Positions 1-11,700 of a stretch of 64,000 nucleotides of DNA are shown piece by piece. Origin of the DNA: Ursus arctos (Eukaryota > Chordata > Mammalia > Carnivora > Ursidae); NCBI RefSeq assembly GCF_023065955.2, contig NW_026622808.1, positions 49,674,475-49,738,474 of the forward strand. The letters run 5' to 3'. A program made the translations under genes and the position numbers. Positions within the stretch are counted from its first letter, which is position 1. The number at the start of each line of letters is the position of its first letter. Under the pieces are notes generated by a model. It was not told where the DNA came from. It made no database searches and was given only the letters and a program-made list of their open reading frames with translations.

Positions 1-137
1 CTCCAATGAAGCCAGAGAGAGAAGCATGGTTAATATTTCGTGAGAGAGGGAGAAAGAAATCATGCTAAATACAGTTATATCTGGCTTTTTTTCATTTCTT
101 TATTTTTAAACCTCTTTGTAGGTTTAAACAAATAAAT

Positions 138-250
138 TCATTCATTTTTGTTTTTTTTTTAAGTAGGCTCCATGCCCAACATGGGGCTTGAACTAAAGAC
201 TCTGAGATTAAGAATCACATGCTCTACCAACTGAGCCAGCCAGGTGCCCC
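138..250 (-). mobile_element. short SINEC (tRNA-derived SINE)
   Basis: It reads from a T-tract at 151-160 to the inverted SINEC head 'gccagccaggtgcccc'. It is flanked by a 13-bp target-site duplication 'taaacaaataaat' at 125-137 and 251-263, so both insertion ends are defined. Confidence 0.9.
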
Positions 251-1559
251 TAAACAAATAAATAAAAATATACAGAAGAAATGTTTACTGGGTATCAATT
301 GCCTATGATCAATGAGGAATCATATTATTACTAACAGACATCTGACAGCTTACTGTCATGCAATCCTGAGCAATTGGAAGGTTCTTGGTCACAGCTACGA
401 ATGCTCACTGATCTCTCCAACAGGTGTGGGGTCCTACCGGCGCTGGTATGCTGGTCATGACCAAGATCATTTTCTCAGCTTGCCCACAGTGATGCCTCTT
501 GAAATTCTTAAGCCCCTGGGACTTCTTCCACACCCTCTAACTTCCTGTAACTGAGCACTAAGGTCTGGCACATCTCTACCTAGCACTCCTCTTACTGTAA
601 TATATTTAAGTTAGTGTTTCCACTGCATTGCAAGATTCTTGAAGATAGGGCAAGGCTGCATTCCTCTCACCTTTTTTTTTTTTTTTTTTTATCCCCCAGA
701 GTGCTTTCATAGAGCCTTGAAAGGATTTAAAATATCTATTGGCATCATACTGAAATCTTCTCCCTTTTTGTCCCCCATCAAGCCTACTCAGAGACAACCA
801 CAACAATAAAATTGCAACAAGATAGAGAAAAGTCAGTGGATGTTCATTATAAACCACAGAAAACAAATCAGGCTAACGCACTATTATTAATACCATACAG
901 ATGAATCATGGCCTGTGCTATTATTAATAACATAGCAGTAATATCTAACTCTAAGCAATTACTCTACACTATTGGTCACTGTAGACCATTGTTTGCTTTC
1001 TAAGGTGAACAACATCCCAGCTCAAGGCTGATGTGACTAGAGTGCCCACTGCCTCAGAATAGCACAGTAGTTCAATATTTTGTCTGGAGAAGACAGAGAT
1101 GGAGAACAAAAAAAGAGAAGTGAAATAACAAGCCAGCCCTTCCGTTCTACACGTCCTTCTTTCCCATTTTGCCAATCTGATTTCGTTCATAGTGACTCAT
1201 GGTGAAACAAAACATGAAAATTGCATTCAGATGTGCAGAGATTAGTAACTACTTAGTTTTCAAAACCAGCTCATCTTCCAGTAACACTATAGTTGCCTTC
1301 CATTCCAATTCACTTAGATTGGCATCTGAACAGCTGCAAAAAAAGTTCCCTAAAGTCCAGAACACATTCTTATGGTGAACACTCAAAAGGGGGTATTTTA
1401 AAGGAGGCTGTGTGTATTTGGACTGTCAGGGAAGGCATTGCCACCTCCCTTCACACTGGGGATTTCCGCTGGTTTCTTTCTGTCATTTCATCTCTATTTT
1501 GCACTCTGCCCCTTGCTCTGTCGCGAGGCCCCACTTTTCCTGTAACCAACCTCTTAGAG

Positions 1560-1564
1560 CCAAT
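1560..1564 (+). promoter_or_regulatory. CCAAT box upstream of ARL6IP5
   Basis: 'gagccaatcaag' contains a perfect CCAAT about 180 nt upstream of the ATG and just left of the CpG-rich block. No TATA box is evident, which fits a housekeeping-type CpG promoter. Function is inferred from position only. Confidence 0.4.
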
Positions 1565-1687
1565 CAAGAAGTAAAGAAGAGAAAAACGCCCGCCCGCTCC
1601 CAATTTCCTTCGCTCCGCTGCTCACCAACCGCAGAGCCGGCTGAGCCTGAGCCGCTGTCACCTCCAACCCAGCTCAGCTGATCGGTT

Positions 1688-1705
1688 GCCGCCGCCGCCG
1701 CCGCC
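1688..1705 (+). repeat. (GCC)6 microsatellite in ARL6IP5 5'UTR
   Basis: Six uninterrupted GCC units lie 40 nt before the ATG. Such tracts often vary in length between individuals and species. Confidence 0.9.
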
Positions 1706-1745
1706 AGATTCCAGAGGGGAAGAACAAGAAGCTGAGAGACTAGAC

Positions 1746-1921
1746 ATGGACGTGAATTTCGCTCCGCTCCGCGCCTGGGACGATTTCTTCCCTGGCTCTG
1801 ACCGCTTCGCCCGACCGGACTTCAGGGACATTTCCAAATGGAACAATCGCGTGGTGAGCAACCTGCTCTATTATCAGACCAACTACCTGGTGGTGGCTGC
1901 CATGATGATTTCCGTTGTGGG
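1746..1921 (+). CDS. ARL6IP5: ARL6IP5 coding exon 1 (PRA1 family protein 3 / JWA), residues 1-59
   Basis: This exon encodes the N-terminus of ADP-ribosylation-factor-like 6 interacting protein 5, recognised from [20 protein letters not shown]. The complete protein is 188 aa, the usual mammalian length. It is a small ER/endomembrane protein of the PRA1/Yip family. In other mammals it is known to bind ARL6 and the glutamate transporter EAAC1 and to affect transporter trafficking and stress responses. A cytosolic N-terminus of about 35 residues is followed by hydrophobic hairpin 1, roughly residues 40-82 continuing into exon 2. The ATG at 1746 is chosen because it matches the family start; the in-frame upstream sequence is 5'UTR with no ATG. 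The exon ends in a GG phase before donor GTAAGT at 1922, and the glycine-59 codon is completed by exon 2. Confidence 0.97.
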
Positions 1922-4080
1922 GTAAGTGGGGTTCCCCTCCCGGACACTGATCGAGGGCGGTACCGTGGGGCTCCGGGTGTACAGGATCCCGGGATGTAAA
2001 AACGCTCTCCACGCCCAGCCTCCGCCCTGGCAAGTGCAAGCGGTCAAGCCAGTGGAAACTTGTCAGGGCGAGGCCGCAGCAATCTTGGGGTCCCCTTTTC
2101 CTTCCCGTGCCTCGGGCGGAGACGGGAGGGGATTTCTAGGGGTGAGGAAATTTTGCCAGCTTCGGACAAGAAAAAAATGACTCCCCCCCCCCCCCCGTGC
2201 CCTGATTAGGCTCTTACTGTAGATATTTGAAGCGTCCCAGTCTTTTAAAAATAAGAAAGAGGGAAGCGGTGTAACCCTATCCTGGGGCTGGCGGGAACGG
2301 GCGCCGCCCTTGGAGACTTGGGCGACTGGGTGTGGATCCGAACTCTGCATTCTGGGGGTTTTAGGGTAAAAAGGGCACCCAAGAAGCGACGCGCTTTGTC
2401 GGTTTCTCCGCCTAGTGCCCGCCACACTATATGAGGAAGATGAGCTTGGGAGCAAGAGGGTGGGTGTTTCCTGGTGGCGCATCTCCCGGTGTGGGGTAAA
2501 GGCTGCTCTGTCTCTAGGAACGGGGTTCTCTTGCTTTTTCATCCAGGAGTGGTCAGGCGTGGCAACTTTATTTCCTTCACTTCCTAGCCTGTGGTCTCAT
2601 GGTATTAAAGGCCTTCTCAATAACAGATCGTAAGATAAAGTGTTCTGTTATATAGGACTCCACCCTCTTCCCGCACACACACCTGATCTTCTAGAAAGCA
2701 CCTTTTCTTGTAGTTTACCCTTTTCTTAAAGGTTGTATGAGATACCCTTTTCTTAAAGGGTAAACTACACCTGCTTCTCTCGCTTTTGCAGGATGGTGGT
2801 ATTCTAGATCTTGCCGATTCTATGCACCTTTAAAGAAAAAGCCAACCTCAGATTTTATAAAGTAATTTGCTTGTCATTACAGAGGGAAAGTACAAGCTGG
2901 CCTGGGAGAAAGAGGAGAAATCCAAACTTGGAGGGTGTGGAAAGGCCAAACAGGGTGGTTTCTTAGGCTGATTTGCTGATCTTTGGCTTCTTTATTATTG
3001 AGTCACTTCTCTGTGCCAAGCTCAAAACAACACCAAGATCAATCAGACCTGACTTCTAGCCCAAGGGCGTGTGGCAGTTGTTGAGAAGCTATAGGACCAG
3101 GAGCACAGCAGAGAGGAGAGAGTTCACAATTTCCAGATGTGGTTCAGAGTCCTAGCCCTCATGCAGAAGACAACGCTCCTTTGTGGGATTCAGTAGGTAG
3201 TTGCTCAGATCCTCATTCGGTGTTGCTGAAGGAATCACAAACTCTGAGAATGACTTGGTGTGTGGAGGGCACAGGCTCTGAGCCAACTCTGAATTAGAGT
3301 GGCAGCCAAGTTAAAATTAGTTAGGGTAGGGCAGGCCTAAGGCCTGGGGCAGCTGCCTCCTGAACCTTGCCCTAACCTTATGCTTGAGGCTCATTTCCCG
3401 GACCACTAAAAAATTTCTTTTAAAGATAGTAAATAGTATATAGGATTGCATCTGTTGGTTTGCTTTCTTTTTCTTTTCTCCCTTTTAGTAAAGAAGCAAG
3501 CCAGACATACTATCTGGTGATCTAGATATGAGGCTTTTTTTTTTTTCTTTTTTGTGGTAACCCTCAAAACTTAGATATCAAACAAGGTTTGATACAGGCC
3601 AGTCAAATGTTCAGAGAAAACGATTGCTTTTCAAACAGGCGTACTGCCCAGACTAGACACAGGCTTGGGCAGCCTAGCTGCTTTGATGGAATCCATTTTT
3701 CACTGTGAAGGTCAGGGTCCAGCCCCCTGACTAAATATAGCTCCCTCATTATGGTGTCTTAGCCTACTCACTCAGGCACTTTGGGAGTGTTGGCCCTTCC
3801 CATTCTCCTTTTCAAATAAGAAATGTTGGTTGGCAGTGAACTTTTTGAAGGTAAAAGAAAAAAATAGCCATCTTTACGTTTTATTGTTCTTATTTTAAAA
3901 AATTTACAAAAGATACAGGCCAGCAGTAAATTGTTTTGAAAATTACATGTGTGTAAAATACGAGATTTCCTTCATACCCCGGTAAAAATTTGGTGTATGA
4001 CCTTTAACTGTTTTCTCCGCATCCACAAACACACAGTCAGTAATTTTTCCACAAACGACTTTTTCCTTTCTTTATAATCT

Positions 4081-4260
4081 ACTAATAATAAAAGCAAACA
4101 TTTATTGAGTACTGAGTGCTCTGTGTGCCAAGTATTTGCTGGGTAATTTACCTGAATTATCTCATACAACCCAGTGAGATGAGATGATATTATTATTATT
4201 GTTGTTATTATTATTCCTGAGGCTCATATAGAGTATAAATGACTTGCTCAAAGTCACAGA
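4081..4260 (-). mobile_element. MIR relic
   Basis: It contains diverged MIR landmarks in reverse orientation: 'catttattgagtactgag...ctgtgtgccaag', 'atctcatacaaccc', a run of 'tattattattattgttg', and 'gacttgctcaaagtcacaga'. Confidence 0.75.
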
Positions 4261-4293
4261 CGCAGTCTTGTGCTCTGAACTAATGTGCCATCC

Positions 4294-4504
4294 TTTTTTT
4301 TTTTTTTTTTAAGATTTTATTTATTTATTTGAGAGAGAGAGAGAGAACACGAGCCAGGGGTCGAAGGAGGGGCAGAGGAAGAGGGTGAAGCAGGCTCCTG
4401 GCTGAGCAGGGAGCCCAACGCCAGGCAGGCTTGATCCCCGGAGTCTGGGATCGTGACCTGAGCCGAAGGTAGATGCTTAACCATCTGAGCCACCCAGGCG
4501 TCCC
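4294..4504 (-). mobile_element. SINEC
   Basis: A T18 tract, then 'aagattttatttatttatttgagagag', then the inverted head 'gagccacccaggcgtcc'. The flanks repeat 'aatgtgccatc'/'aatgcgccat', consistent with a target-site duplication. Confidence 0.92.
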
Positions 4505-5225
4505 TAATGCGCCATAATGTGCCATCTTCTTATGAGTCATGAAGTTCAGTCTCTTAAAGCTGGAAGAAACCAGATACCTTCAGGGTCAGAGAGCTTAGTT
4601 GACTGTGGAACATTTCTCATTCTAAAGAGAATTCTCTCGGTGATGTCAGTGGGTGAGTGGGTCAGAGCAGTGTTGGAGGCTGTTTATCTGCATCTTCTAC
4701 AGCAGCTGACAGTTTCCCATATCTTGGCAGAGTGTGTGTGAAAATGTGGCCTGGGTGTTTACTGGGGAAGGGACCATGTTCAAAGGGTGTTCTTCACTGG
4801 TTCTGTCTGCTAGTAGTGAGGAGGGGCCTCTAGGACATTGTTGGAGGGCTCTAGCCTCAACTGTGAATTCTTCTGTGGTGAAAACTGGCTTGGGTCAGGA
4901 TGCAGAGAGCCTGCTTTTCCAGCTCACAGGAGCGAAGAGGGAAGACCAAGTGGATATCATCTAGCTCCAGAAACAACTTGGGAAAGGGCTGCCTCTCCCA
5001 AGTTGCAGATTAAGAGGGATGACGATAGAGGTAAATCTGCCGACGAGGGCCTGATCACCATGTAATCCATGGTGAGAAGTTGGGGCTTCATCCTAAAAGG
5101 GTTTACCGGGCATGTGACTTCCACTCAGTAGGTCTACTATGCCTCTTAGATTAATTCTGAGTAAGTCTCTTAGCTAACAGCCCTTGTTGAAGGTAGTTCT
5201 CGTATCTTCTGGCTCTTCAAATAGC

Positions 5226-5475
5226 ATGAAGTAGTAGTTAAGAGTTCAGGCACCAGAGCCACATTAAGTAAATTTTAAATCCCAACTGCCGGTCGTCAGC
5301 TGTGGAACCTTGGACTTCCACTATGCCTGTACCTCAGCCTCCTCATCTATAAATGAGACTAATTATAGTACCGGCCTCACAGGGCTTCTGTGAGGATTAC
5401 CCGAGTTACTACAGGCAAGGTTCTTAGAATAGCGTCCAGCTCTTAGTGTTTGCTCCACAAATGTTACTTATTATT
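5226..5475 (+). mobile_element. MIR relic
   Basis: It matches the MIR layout in order: 'tagtagttaagagttcaggc', a degenerate 'ctgtggaaccttgg', 'cctcagcctcctcatctataaa', 'ctcacagggcttctgtgagga' and a 3' end 'tgctccacaaatgttac'. Confidence 0.8.
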
Positions 5476-5559
5476 ATGACTTTTTATCATTGTTGGTGTG
5501 AGAAACAGCGTCTTTAAAGGCAGAGTCTTGATCCCAACAGCTCCATCCACCCAGATTCC

Positions 5560-5890
5560 AGTTGCCAACTTACCTACTCCTGCTCCTACCTCAAGACTCA
5601 GCTTTGGTACCATCTTTTTGAGGAAGCGTTTTTTCCCTTTGTCCCTCCCTTCCTTGTGTTAACTGGGCTGCCCATATCTTTCCCGGTAGTTACCTCACAG
5701 GCTTTTAAGTTGTCTGTTTACTTGTCTCCACTCCGGACTATAAATGCCTCGAGGCCAGAGACTGTGGGTTTCGTTCGTGATTGCTTTTTCTTTTTCCTGT
5801 TGTGCTTATCATTACTTGTATTCGCTGTATCCCTGAGGCCTACTATACAGCAGATGTTTAGTTGGTGAATGCAGAGTAAATAAATGAACA
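5560..5890 (+). mobile_element. L2 3'-end relic
   Basis: It contains the typical L2 3' landmarks: 'agactcagctttggtaccat', 'gaagcgttttttccc', 'actataaatgcctcgagg' and 'gtgaatgcagagtaaataaatgaac'. Confidence 0.7.
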
Positions 5891-6154
5891 GGAGGCCTCA
5901 ATGTAATCACGAGGGCAACTTTTAACCTACCTAATGGAACAAATTATTTTGAAGCACATAGCAGCACACTAGTACATAGCACCAGCAGGCTCCTAAAGTG
6001 ATTCTAACTGGGTCATTGCTGACAGCACTTGCTACATATTGGTTAAGATGACTATCGTGTAAAAATTCAATTTAGAAAAGGTTATAACTCAAACTCTTCA
6101 CTAATTCCTATTGCCCTTGTAGAATTTTGGGGAAATACTCTCCTGCCAGCTTTC

Positions 6155-6352
6155 TCAACATCAGTACTATGGACAATCGGGATCATGTAATTCTTTGTTG
6201 TAGAGGGCTGTCCTGTGAATTGTACGAGAATTAGCAACATCCCTGCTCTCTACCCCCTGAATGCCAGTAGCACCCAAGCCCTCAAAAAACTGCCTTCAGA
6301 CATTGCTACATGTCCCCTGGGGGTCAAAATCACCCCTGGTTGAGAACCACAG
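6155..6352 (-). mobile_element. MER20 (hAT-Charlie) relic
   Basis: The ends are 'tttctcaacatcagtac' and 'ctggttgagaaccacagc', with 'aattctttgttgtagagggctgtcc' and 'catgtcccctgggggtc' between. This is the MER20 non-autonomous DNA transposon layout. Confidence 0.8.
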
Positions 6353-7134
6353 CTATGATGCCAAGAAAATCATGATAATTTAGTGATCACTTTCACTAAA
6401 TGCAAGTTAGTTTATAGCAAGTTACAAAAACAGAGTTCTTGGCAGTTACTTCGCAAAACAATTTGATTTTAGCTCCTGGCTTCTGACTTTTCAGACATAA
6501 GAATGGAGCAGATTTGAAGCTTACATGGCTTTGATCATTATCCTTGATTTATTAAATTTGTTATGCTATCATTCTTTTATTAATCTGCCTGGAAGACTAC
6601 GGATTCCATAGACTCACTTTCTGTTTTTTGACAGCATTCTGGCTATCGCTTTTCTTTGTTTTTGCTTACCAGTTCACATGCTCTGGCGTTCCACTACCAT
6701 AAAATTGGAATTACGTGACTTAATTAATATAAAGTACATTAAGGCCCAGCAAGTGATAATATTTAAACAGTAGCTGCTGTTATTAAATCCTAGGTTCCAG
6801 GTATATTTGGAATTCTCACAGCTTGTGTATTCTCTTAGAAGTGTGAGATGATGGATATACTTTAGTGGTTTTGTCATCATTGTAACTTGTGTTTCTTATA
6901 AACACTTGGATTGCTTCCCTTGAAGACCTCAGTTTCTTTTTGAGATTCAGGCATCACTTCAGAAGAGATTCGGTGACTTCAAAGGAACAGCATGAGTAAC
7001 AAGCTGGGAAGTGTGTGTTTTGCTGAAAGTGGCTTTGCATTTTTTAAATCAAGAAAGGAAAAATGTCTAAGATTGAAGAAGATATGACTTACCTCCCCCA
7101 TCCTTAACACAATACATCTTGGCACTAGATATTC

Positions 7135-7229
7135 TTTTTTTTTTTTTTTAAGTAATCTCTACCCCCAGCATGGGGCTCGAACTCACAACCCTGAGATAAA
7201 GGGTCATGTGCTCCAGCCAGACACCCCTC
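7135..7229 (-). mobile_element. short SINEC
   Basis: A T-tract, then 'aagtaatctctacccccagc', 'atggggctcgaactcac', and a decayed inverted head 'ccagccagacacccc'. The flanks repeat 'gatattctttt'. Confidence 0.85.
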
Positions 7230-7399
7230 GATATTCTTTTTATATCAGACACAGCAATAGAAGTCTCTGCCTCTATTTTCAAAGTGAAAAGCAAAGGCAA
7301 CACCTAATTGCAATTACAGTTTAAGTGCTCAGTATGTGATACATTCTGGTTGCGGACAGAAATTTCTGGGCTTAACAGATGCCAAAAGATTTGAGCTGG

Positions 7400-7730
7400 A
7401 GAAATCTAAAGTATGGGCCATGAAACAGCAGCATCTTTTACCCTGGGAGCCTGTTGGAAATGCAGAATTTCAGGCACCCTCCCAGACCTACTGAATCACA
7501 GTCAGCTTTCTGACAAGACTCTGAGATGATTCATAGGCACATTAAAATTTAAGAAGCACTAGTCTGGTCTGGTTCAAAAGAACCACTTGAACATTTAAAT
7601 AAATGTACCCGTATGCCCAGGTGTTAACTTCAGAAATTCTTAACATATGCTTCTTGGGTGGGTCCAGGGTCTTAACACCCCATGTGATTCTGATATACAC
7701 CTCCAGGTTGAAGTTGAGAAGTACTGATCC
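7400..7730 (+). mobile_element. two adjacent MER5A-like hAT relics
   Basis: The first (about 7400-7562) has 'cagcagcatcttttaccctggg', 'ggaaatgcagaatttcaggc' and 'cagacctactgaatcac'. The second (about 7563-7730) repeats the same plan with 'ttcttgggtgggtcc' and 'tgtgattctgatatac...gttgagaagtac'. Tandem arrangement of the two is inferred from the order of motifs. Confidence 0.6.
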
Positions 7731-10700
7731 CATCAAACTCCCACGTTCACAATTGTGAAGGCTGAAGTTCATGTGGCTAATTAGGGGGCAAAAACTGCTA
7801 ATAAGTAGTAGCCTCTTTTATTGTTGTGAAGTAAAATACTTTTGCTGTGAAGTCATATTGCAAATATTCTGAAGTTCCTAATTAACCAAATTCAGCTCCA
7901 TCGCTGACTCTCACACATTTGTATTATTTGCCTTTCTTATGCTCACAAATTCCTCCCTGCCATCAGGAGTCTTATTTCCTGGCGTGGCATCAGAAAGCAC
8001 CAACCACACACAGAATTTTCAAACTTATAAATGCCTCCAGTGCATCTCCAGCTAAAAGGCTCATTTGTTTTCCTATGTGTATGTTCAGGCCTCCCCTTTG
8101 AGACAGCACAGCATAGCTGCTGAATGAGCCCATATAGTCTTAAAGTCCTTCTTCACCACGTGGCCTGTGTAGGTGATACCAGAGGGTGGAAACTCCAGGT
8201 GCCACGTTATGCTTCTAGTTGCTTGAAATGGCAAGGCGTTTCTGGAAGGCTAGTACTTCTGTTTGAAAAGAGCATTACTTCAGTCTTTTCAGAATGAATG
8301 TAGTCCCATAATATGTTTGAGGCTATGGCTGCCAGTACCTTGTATTGAAAAATAGTCAGATTGTTTTTACCTTTTAATGCTGCAAGGATGAAAAACCCAA
8401 GTTACTAGTTGATAAAGGAAGAAAAGGATAAGAGAGCCCTGGGATGCTGTGGATGGGAATGTATTAACACACTTGCAGATGGGATTAATTGCAGTGCTTT
8501 TATGTCCAAACCTAGTGGAAAGGTTTTTGAGATTAATCAATTTCCACACCAATGCTACAATATTACTTTTTTTTTTTTTTTTTTTTTTTTGCCTCGTTCA
8601 TTACACAAAGACTATGAAGCATTTAGGAACTTCTCAGGCACCCTGCTAAGAGATATTGTGGGGAGTAAGATGCTGTGATTCCTACTTTCGTCGTGTTTGG
8701 AGTCTAGAGGGGCAGCAAGATGAAACTACAGACATAATTTTTACACAAGGATAGCGAGTGTACGGAAATACACACCTACAAACACATTCTTTTCAATCTT
8801 TTCAACCTGACTTACCTTCTTTCCCCTGTACATTATGATCCCAAATTTCAAAACTCAGGTGTTGAAAATGGGACAGGCCTTGAGTATGTGGACAGGGGGG
8901 TGGGGGGGATAAGTACATGTTTCCTTCCCATCCTCCCCTGCAGCCCAGATGTCTTTTACTCAGTTGAATAAGTATTTGCTAAGCACCTGCTGTGTATCAG
9001 ATACTTCCTAGGCACAGAGGGTACAAGGAGGAATACAGCTCCACCCTGCCTTCCCAATCCTCCCAGAATTAATCGCTTCCTGCCCTCCCATCCCTCTTTA
9101 TCTGTGCTTGAGGCAGGCACGTGCAATGCGGGCATATGTCTTTCCTTGATGGGTTATGTGCTGCTTCTGAGTACAGAACTTTAAGAGGTCTGTCAACACT
9201 CAATAAAATTTTAATCTCAACATTCTTCATCTAATAAGGATTGCCTTTCATTAAATCCCCGGACACCGTTTACGCAACCTTGTTCTCGCCTTCTCCCCAC
9301 ACACTTTAAAAAAAAACATGCCCTGCCACCGTCAGCCCGGGGGTGGTAGTTTCTGTCTCCTTCTCCCACATTAGGATTTATAATTATTCTGGATAAGTGT
9401 GCAAATGAGAATATTTTGGATTCCTGGCCCCTTTCTTAGAAGGCAAAAGCTCTCAATCTACTTAGTAGGGGCTGAGAGCTCTGTGTAAGAAATCCAATTC
9501 TAAAAGATGAACTTGACCTTAATACCAAATTGTGCAGCGCTATTGGAAATTTTTTATTCTTTTCCTTTTGGACAAATGAATTCTATCCCTTATCACTCAG
9601 CTTCAGAATACATACCTGTAACGCCCTCCTCTGTCTGTCGCAATGGGCTTGCTTCTTGTTCCAGAGAACACTTTCATGCCTGTGATCTCAGACAAAAGCG
9701 GCAGGCTGCCTCTCCCTTCTGCAAGGATTTACCATAAACGGGTATGATTTCCCAGCCTGCCCTTCCGTGGGGCAATCACTAATGCAGACACCACTGAGAG
9801 GGCAGAAAGTCCATCTGAAGTGGAAACCCGAGGCTTTGGTTCCTGCTTCTGTCATCTGCTTCTGTACGCCATCAGCGTGGTTTCTCCCTGTCTCAGAGAA
9901 ACAGAAGGGAATGCAGAAATTGGGTGTTGGTGGGAGGTAAGCAGACAGGAGCCTCCTTGTAAGAAGGAAGATTATGTGTCATCAGGCTCATTTGCATTTG
10001 CCCATCCCCCACCTTCACAGTGCTGTAAGAACCTGGCATGGGAAAACAATTGAATTTACTTTACCGAAAGAATTCAGAAAGAACAGTTTGTAAACAAGGA
10101 TCTTTCCACCTCGGTTCCAAAACATTTTCTGTTATGAGAGTGACCATAGGTTCCTAATTGCTGAAAGCAATGATGAGTATACATGAGGGTCCATTAGACC
10201 ATTCTCTCTCGCATCGTGTATGTTAGAACTTTGCCTGAATATAAACTTTAAAAAGGAACAGTTGCAAGCTAATCAGATACTAGCACACTGTTACTTGAAG
10301 CTCCATCGTCAGGGGAAGTCTGAGATAGATGGCTTCTAAACCAGGCCCAACTCACTGTTTATTAAGAATAAAATAAGCGATTAGCTTTATAAACACAAAA
10401 GAAAACTTGGAGGTTCATAAGGTATGTCTTACTGTGAATACTTTAAACATGCCAACTGCTGCCAAGACCGTGGGTCATTTGAGTGTTTAGTTTCATGGCG
10501 CCAAGTGCACACGATGCAACAGACAGTACAGCAAGGATGCAATAAATACTGTGGGTCTTCCTGACTCACTTGGTTAAGAAACATCTCGATGTCAGGTTAC
10601 TACGCCCTTTCTGTGACAAAAGAGGCAGGCTCCCATCCCACCCGAACTGCCTCAAAGTCTCCTTTATCTGGCGATTATGAGGTCAAGGTGACCCTGATCA

Positions 10701-11249
10701 TATTGACTCAAAGCTGATTTGTACATTTACATCTCTACTCTATAGTCAGAAATAGTACTTGCCAGGATGGAAGCCTTGCTGGGAAACCAAAATAACCCCG
10801 GAAGGCCAGGGGGTTATCTGAGGAATCAAAGAGCAGGAGGGGCCTGTATAGATAGGTCTGCAAGAGTATGAGTCTCCAGTGCTCCCACACTCTCCCTCCT
10901 GACCCCCAGCACGTACTAGCGGCAAGACTTACAAAGTTCCTGCTGCCAGCCAGCCAAAGGGCCCTTTCTCCCCATCCGACCACGTCCCAGTCGTTCTACC
11001 TCACATCTGCACGGGCGTGCGCCTGATATTTCCTACTTTTCTTTTTCCTCTGTTCTTTTCATCACAACTCTGTGAACGTACAAAGACAGGGACTATTTCT
11101 CCAGTAATATTTAGTGTGCAATGAGAATAATAGTGATTTGTCCAAGAGAAACCTCCTGTCACTTCATTCGTACCCATGGAAAGTTGCTGAGCTTCCTTTA
11201 AGTCATATAAAAATATGCTAGATCCTTGCCTACCTTTTTTCTTTCTTTC

Positions 11250-11700
11250 AGCACACATATACTGAATAACTACTGCATACCAGGCTCTGTGGTAGATGCC
11301 GGGGAGAAAATGTTACAGTCCCTGCCCTCATAGAGCCTAATCCAGTAGGAGACAGACGCGCATCTAATCCTCATTCAAGTAAATGTAACACCACCACTGT
11401 GATGAGGCTTGGAAAGAGACGCATATGGTGCTCTGATGTGGTCAGAGAGGCACAAGAAGGGCTGATTAGGCTGGGTTTTGAAGAAAGTAGGAGTGAGTCA
11501 GGCAGAGAATGGCTTGTGCACAGGCCTGTGGGGGCCAGAGAAAGGGCGAGGTCTACAGGGAGATTGAAACCCCAAAGGACGGGGTGTAGGATCGGGAGGC
11601 GGTGTAGGAAAAGACCACAGGCAGGACTGCTGCTAGCCGTCAGGCTCCCTCAGACTGATTATTTAAAGCACTCCTTACTCCTAGCAGATGCAGCCTAAGC
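11250..11700 (+). mobile_element. old interspersed repeat (unassigned family)
   Basis: The stretch 'tactgcataccaggctctgtg', 'cctgccctcatagagcctaa' and 'ggctgggttttgaagaaag' resembles a common ancient mammalian interspersed repeat, which I cannot assign to a family with certainty. A similar relic lies at about 50690-50930. Confidence 0.45.

Larger units (their letters stand above)
1..1579. other. 5' flank of ARL6IP5, mostly non-repetitive
   Basis: No gene is visible here. The stretch holds one short antisense SINEC (138-250), a T-tract near 672-691 and otherwise AT-rich single-copy-looking sequence. The ORFs in it have no recognisable protein similarity. From human gene order, UBA3 would lie further left on the opposite strand, but no UBA3 exon is seen. 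Confidence 0.6.
1580..2120. promoter_or_regulatory. ARL6IP5: CpG island / promoter of ARL6IP5
   Basis: The sequence changes abruptly from AT-rich to GC-rich with many CpGs ('cgcccgcccgctccc', 'cgctccgctccgcgcc', 'gcctcgggcggagacggg'). The block covers the 5'UTR, exon 1 and the start of intron 1. The 5'UTR contains a perfect (GCC)6 at 1688-1705. The transcription start is probably around 1620-1680, which is inferred. ARL6IP5 is broadly expressed in mammals, consistent with a CpG-island promoter. Confidence 0.75.

Noticed and set aside
2063..2542. 159-aa - strand ORF in the CpG island
   Set aside because: GC-rich DNA gives long chance ORFs. No domain and no splice context were seen.
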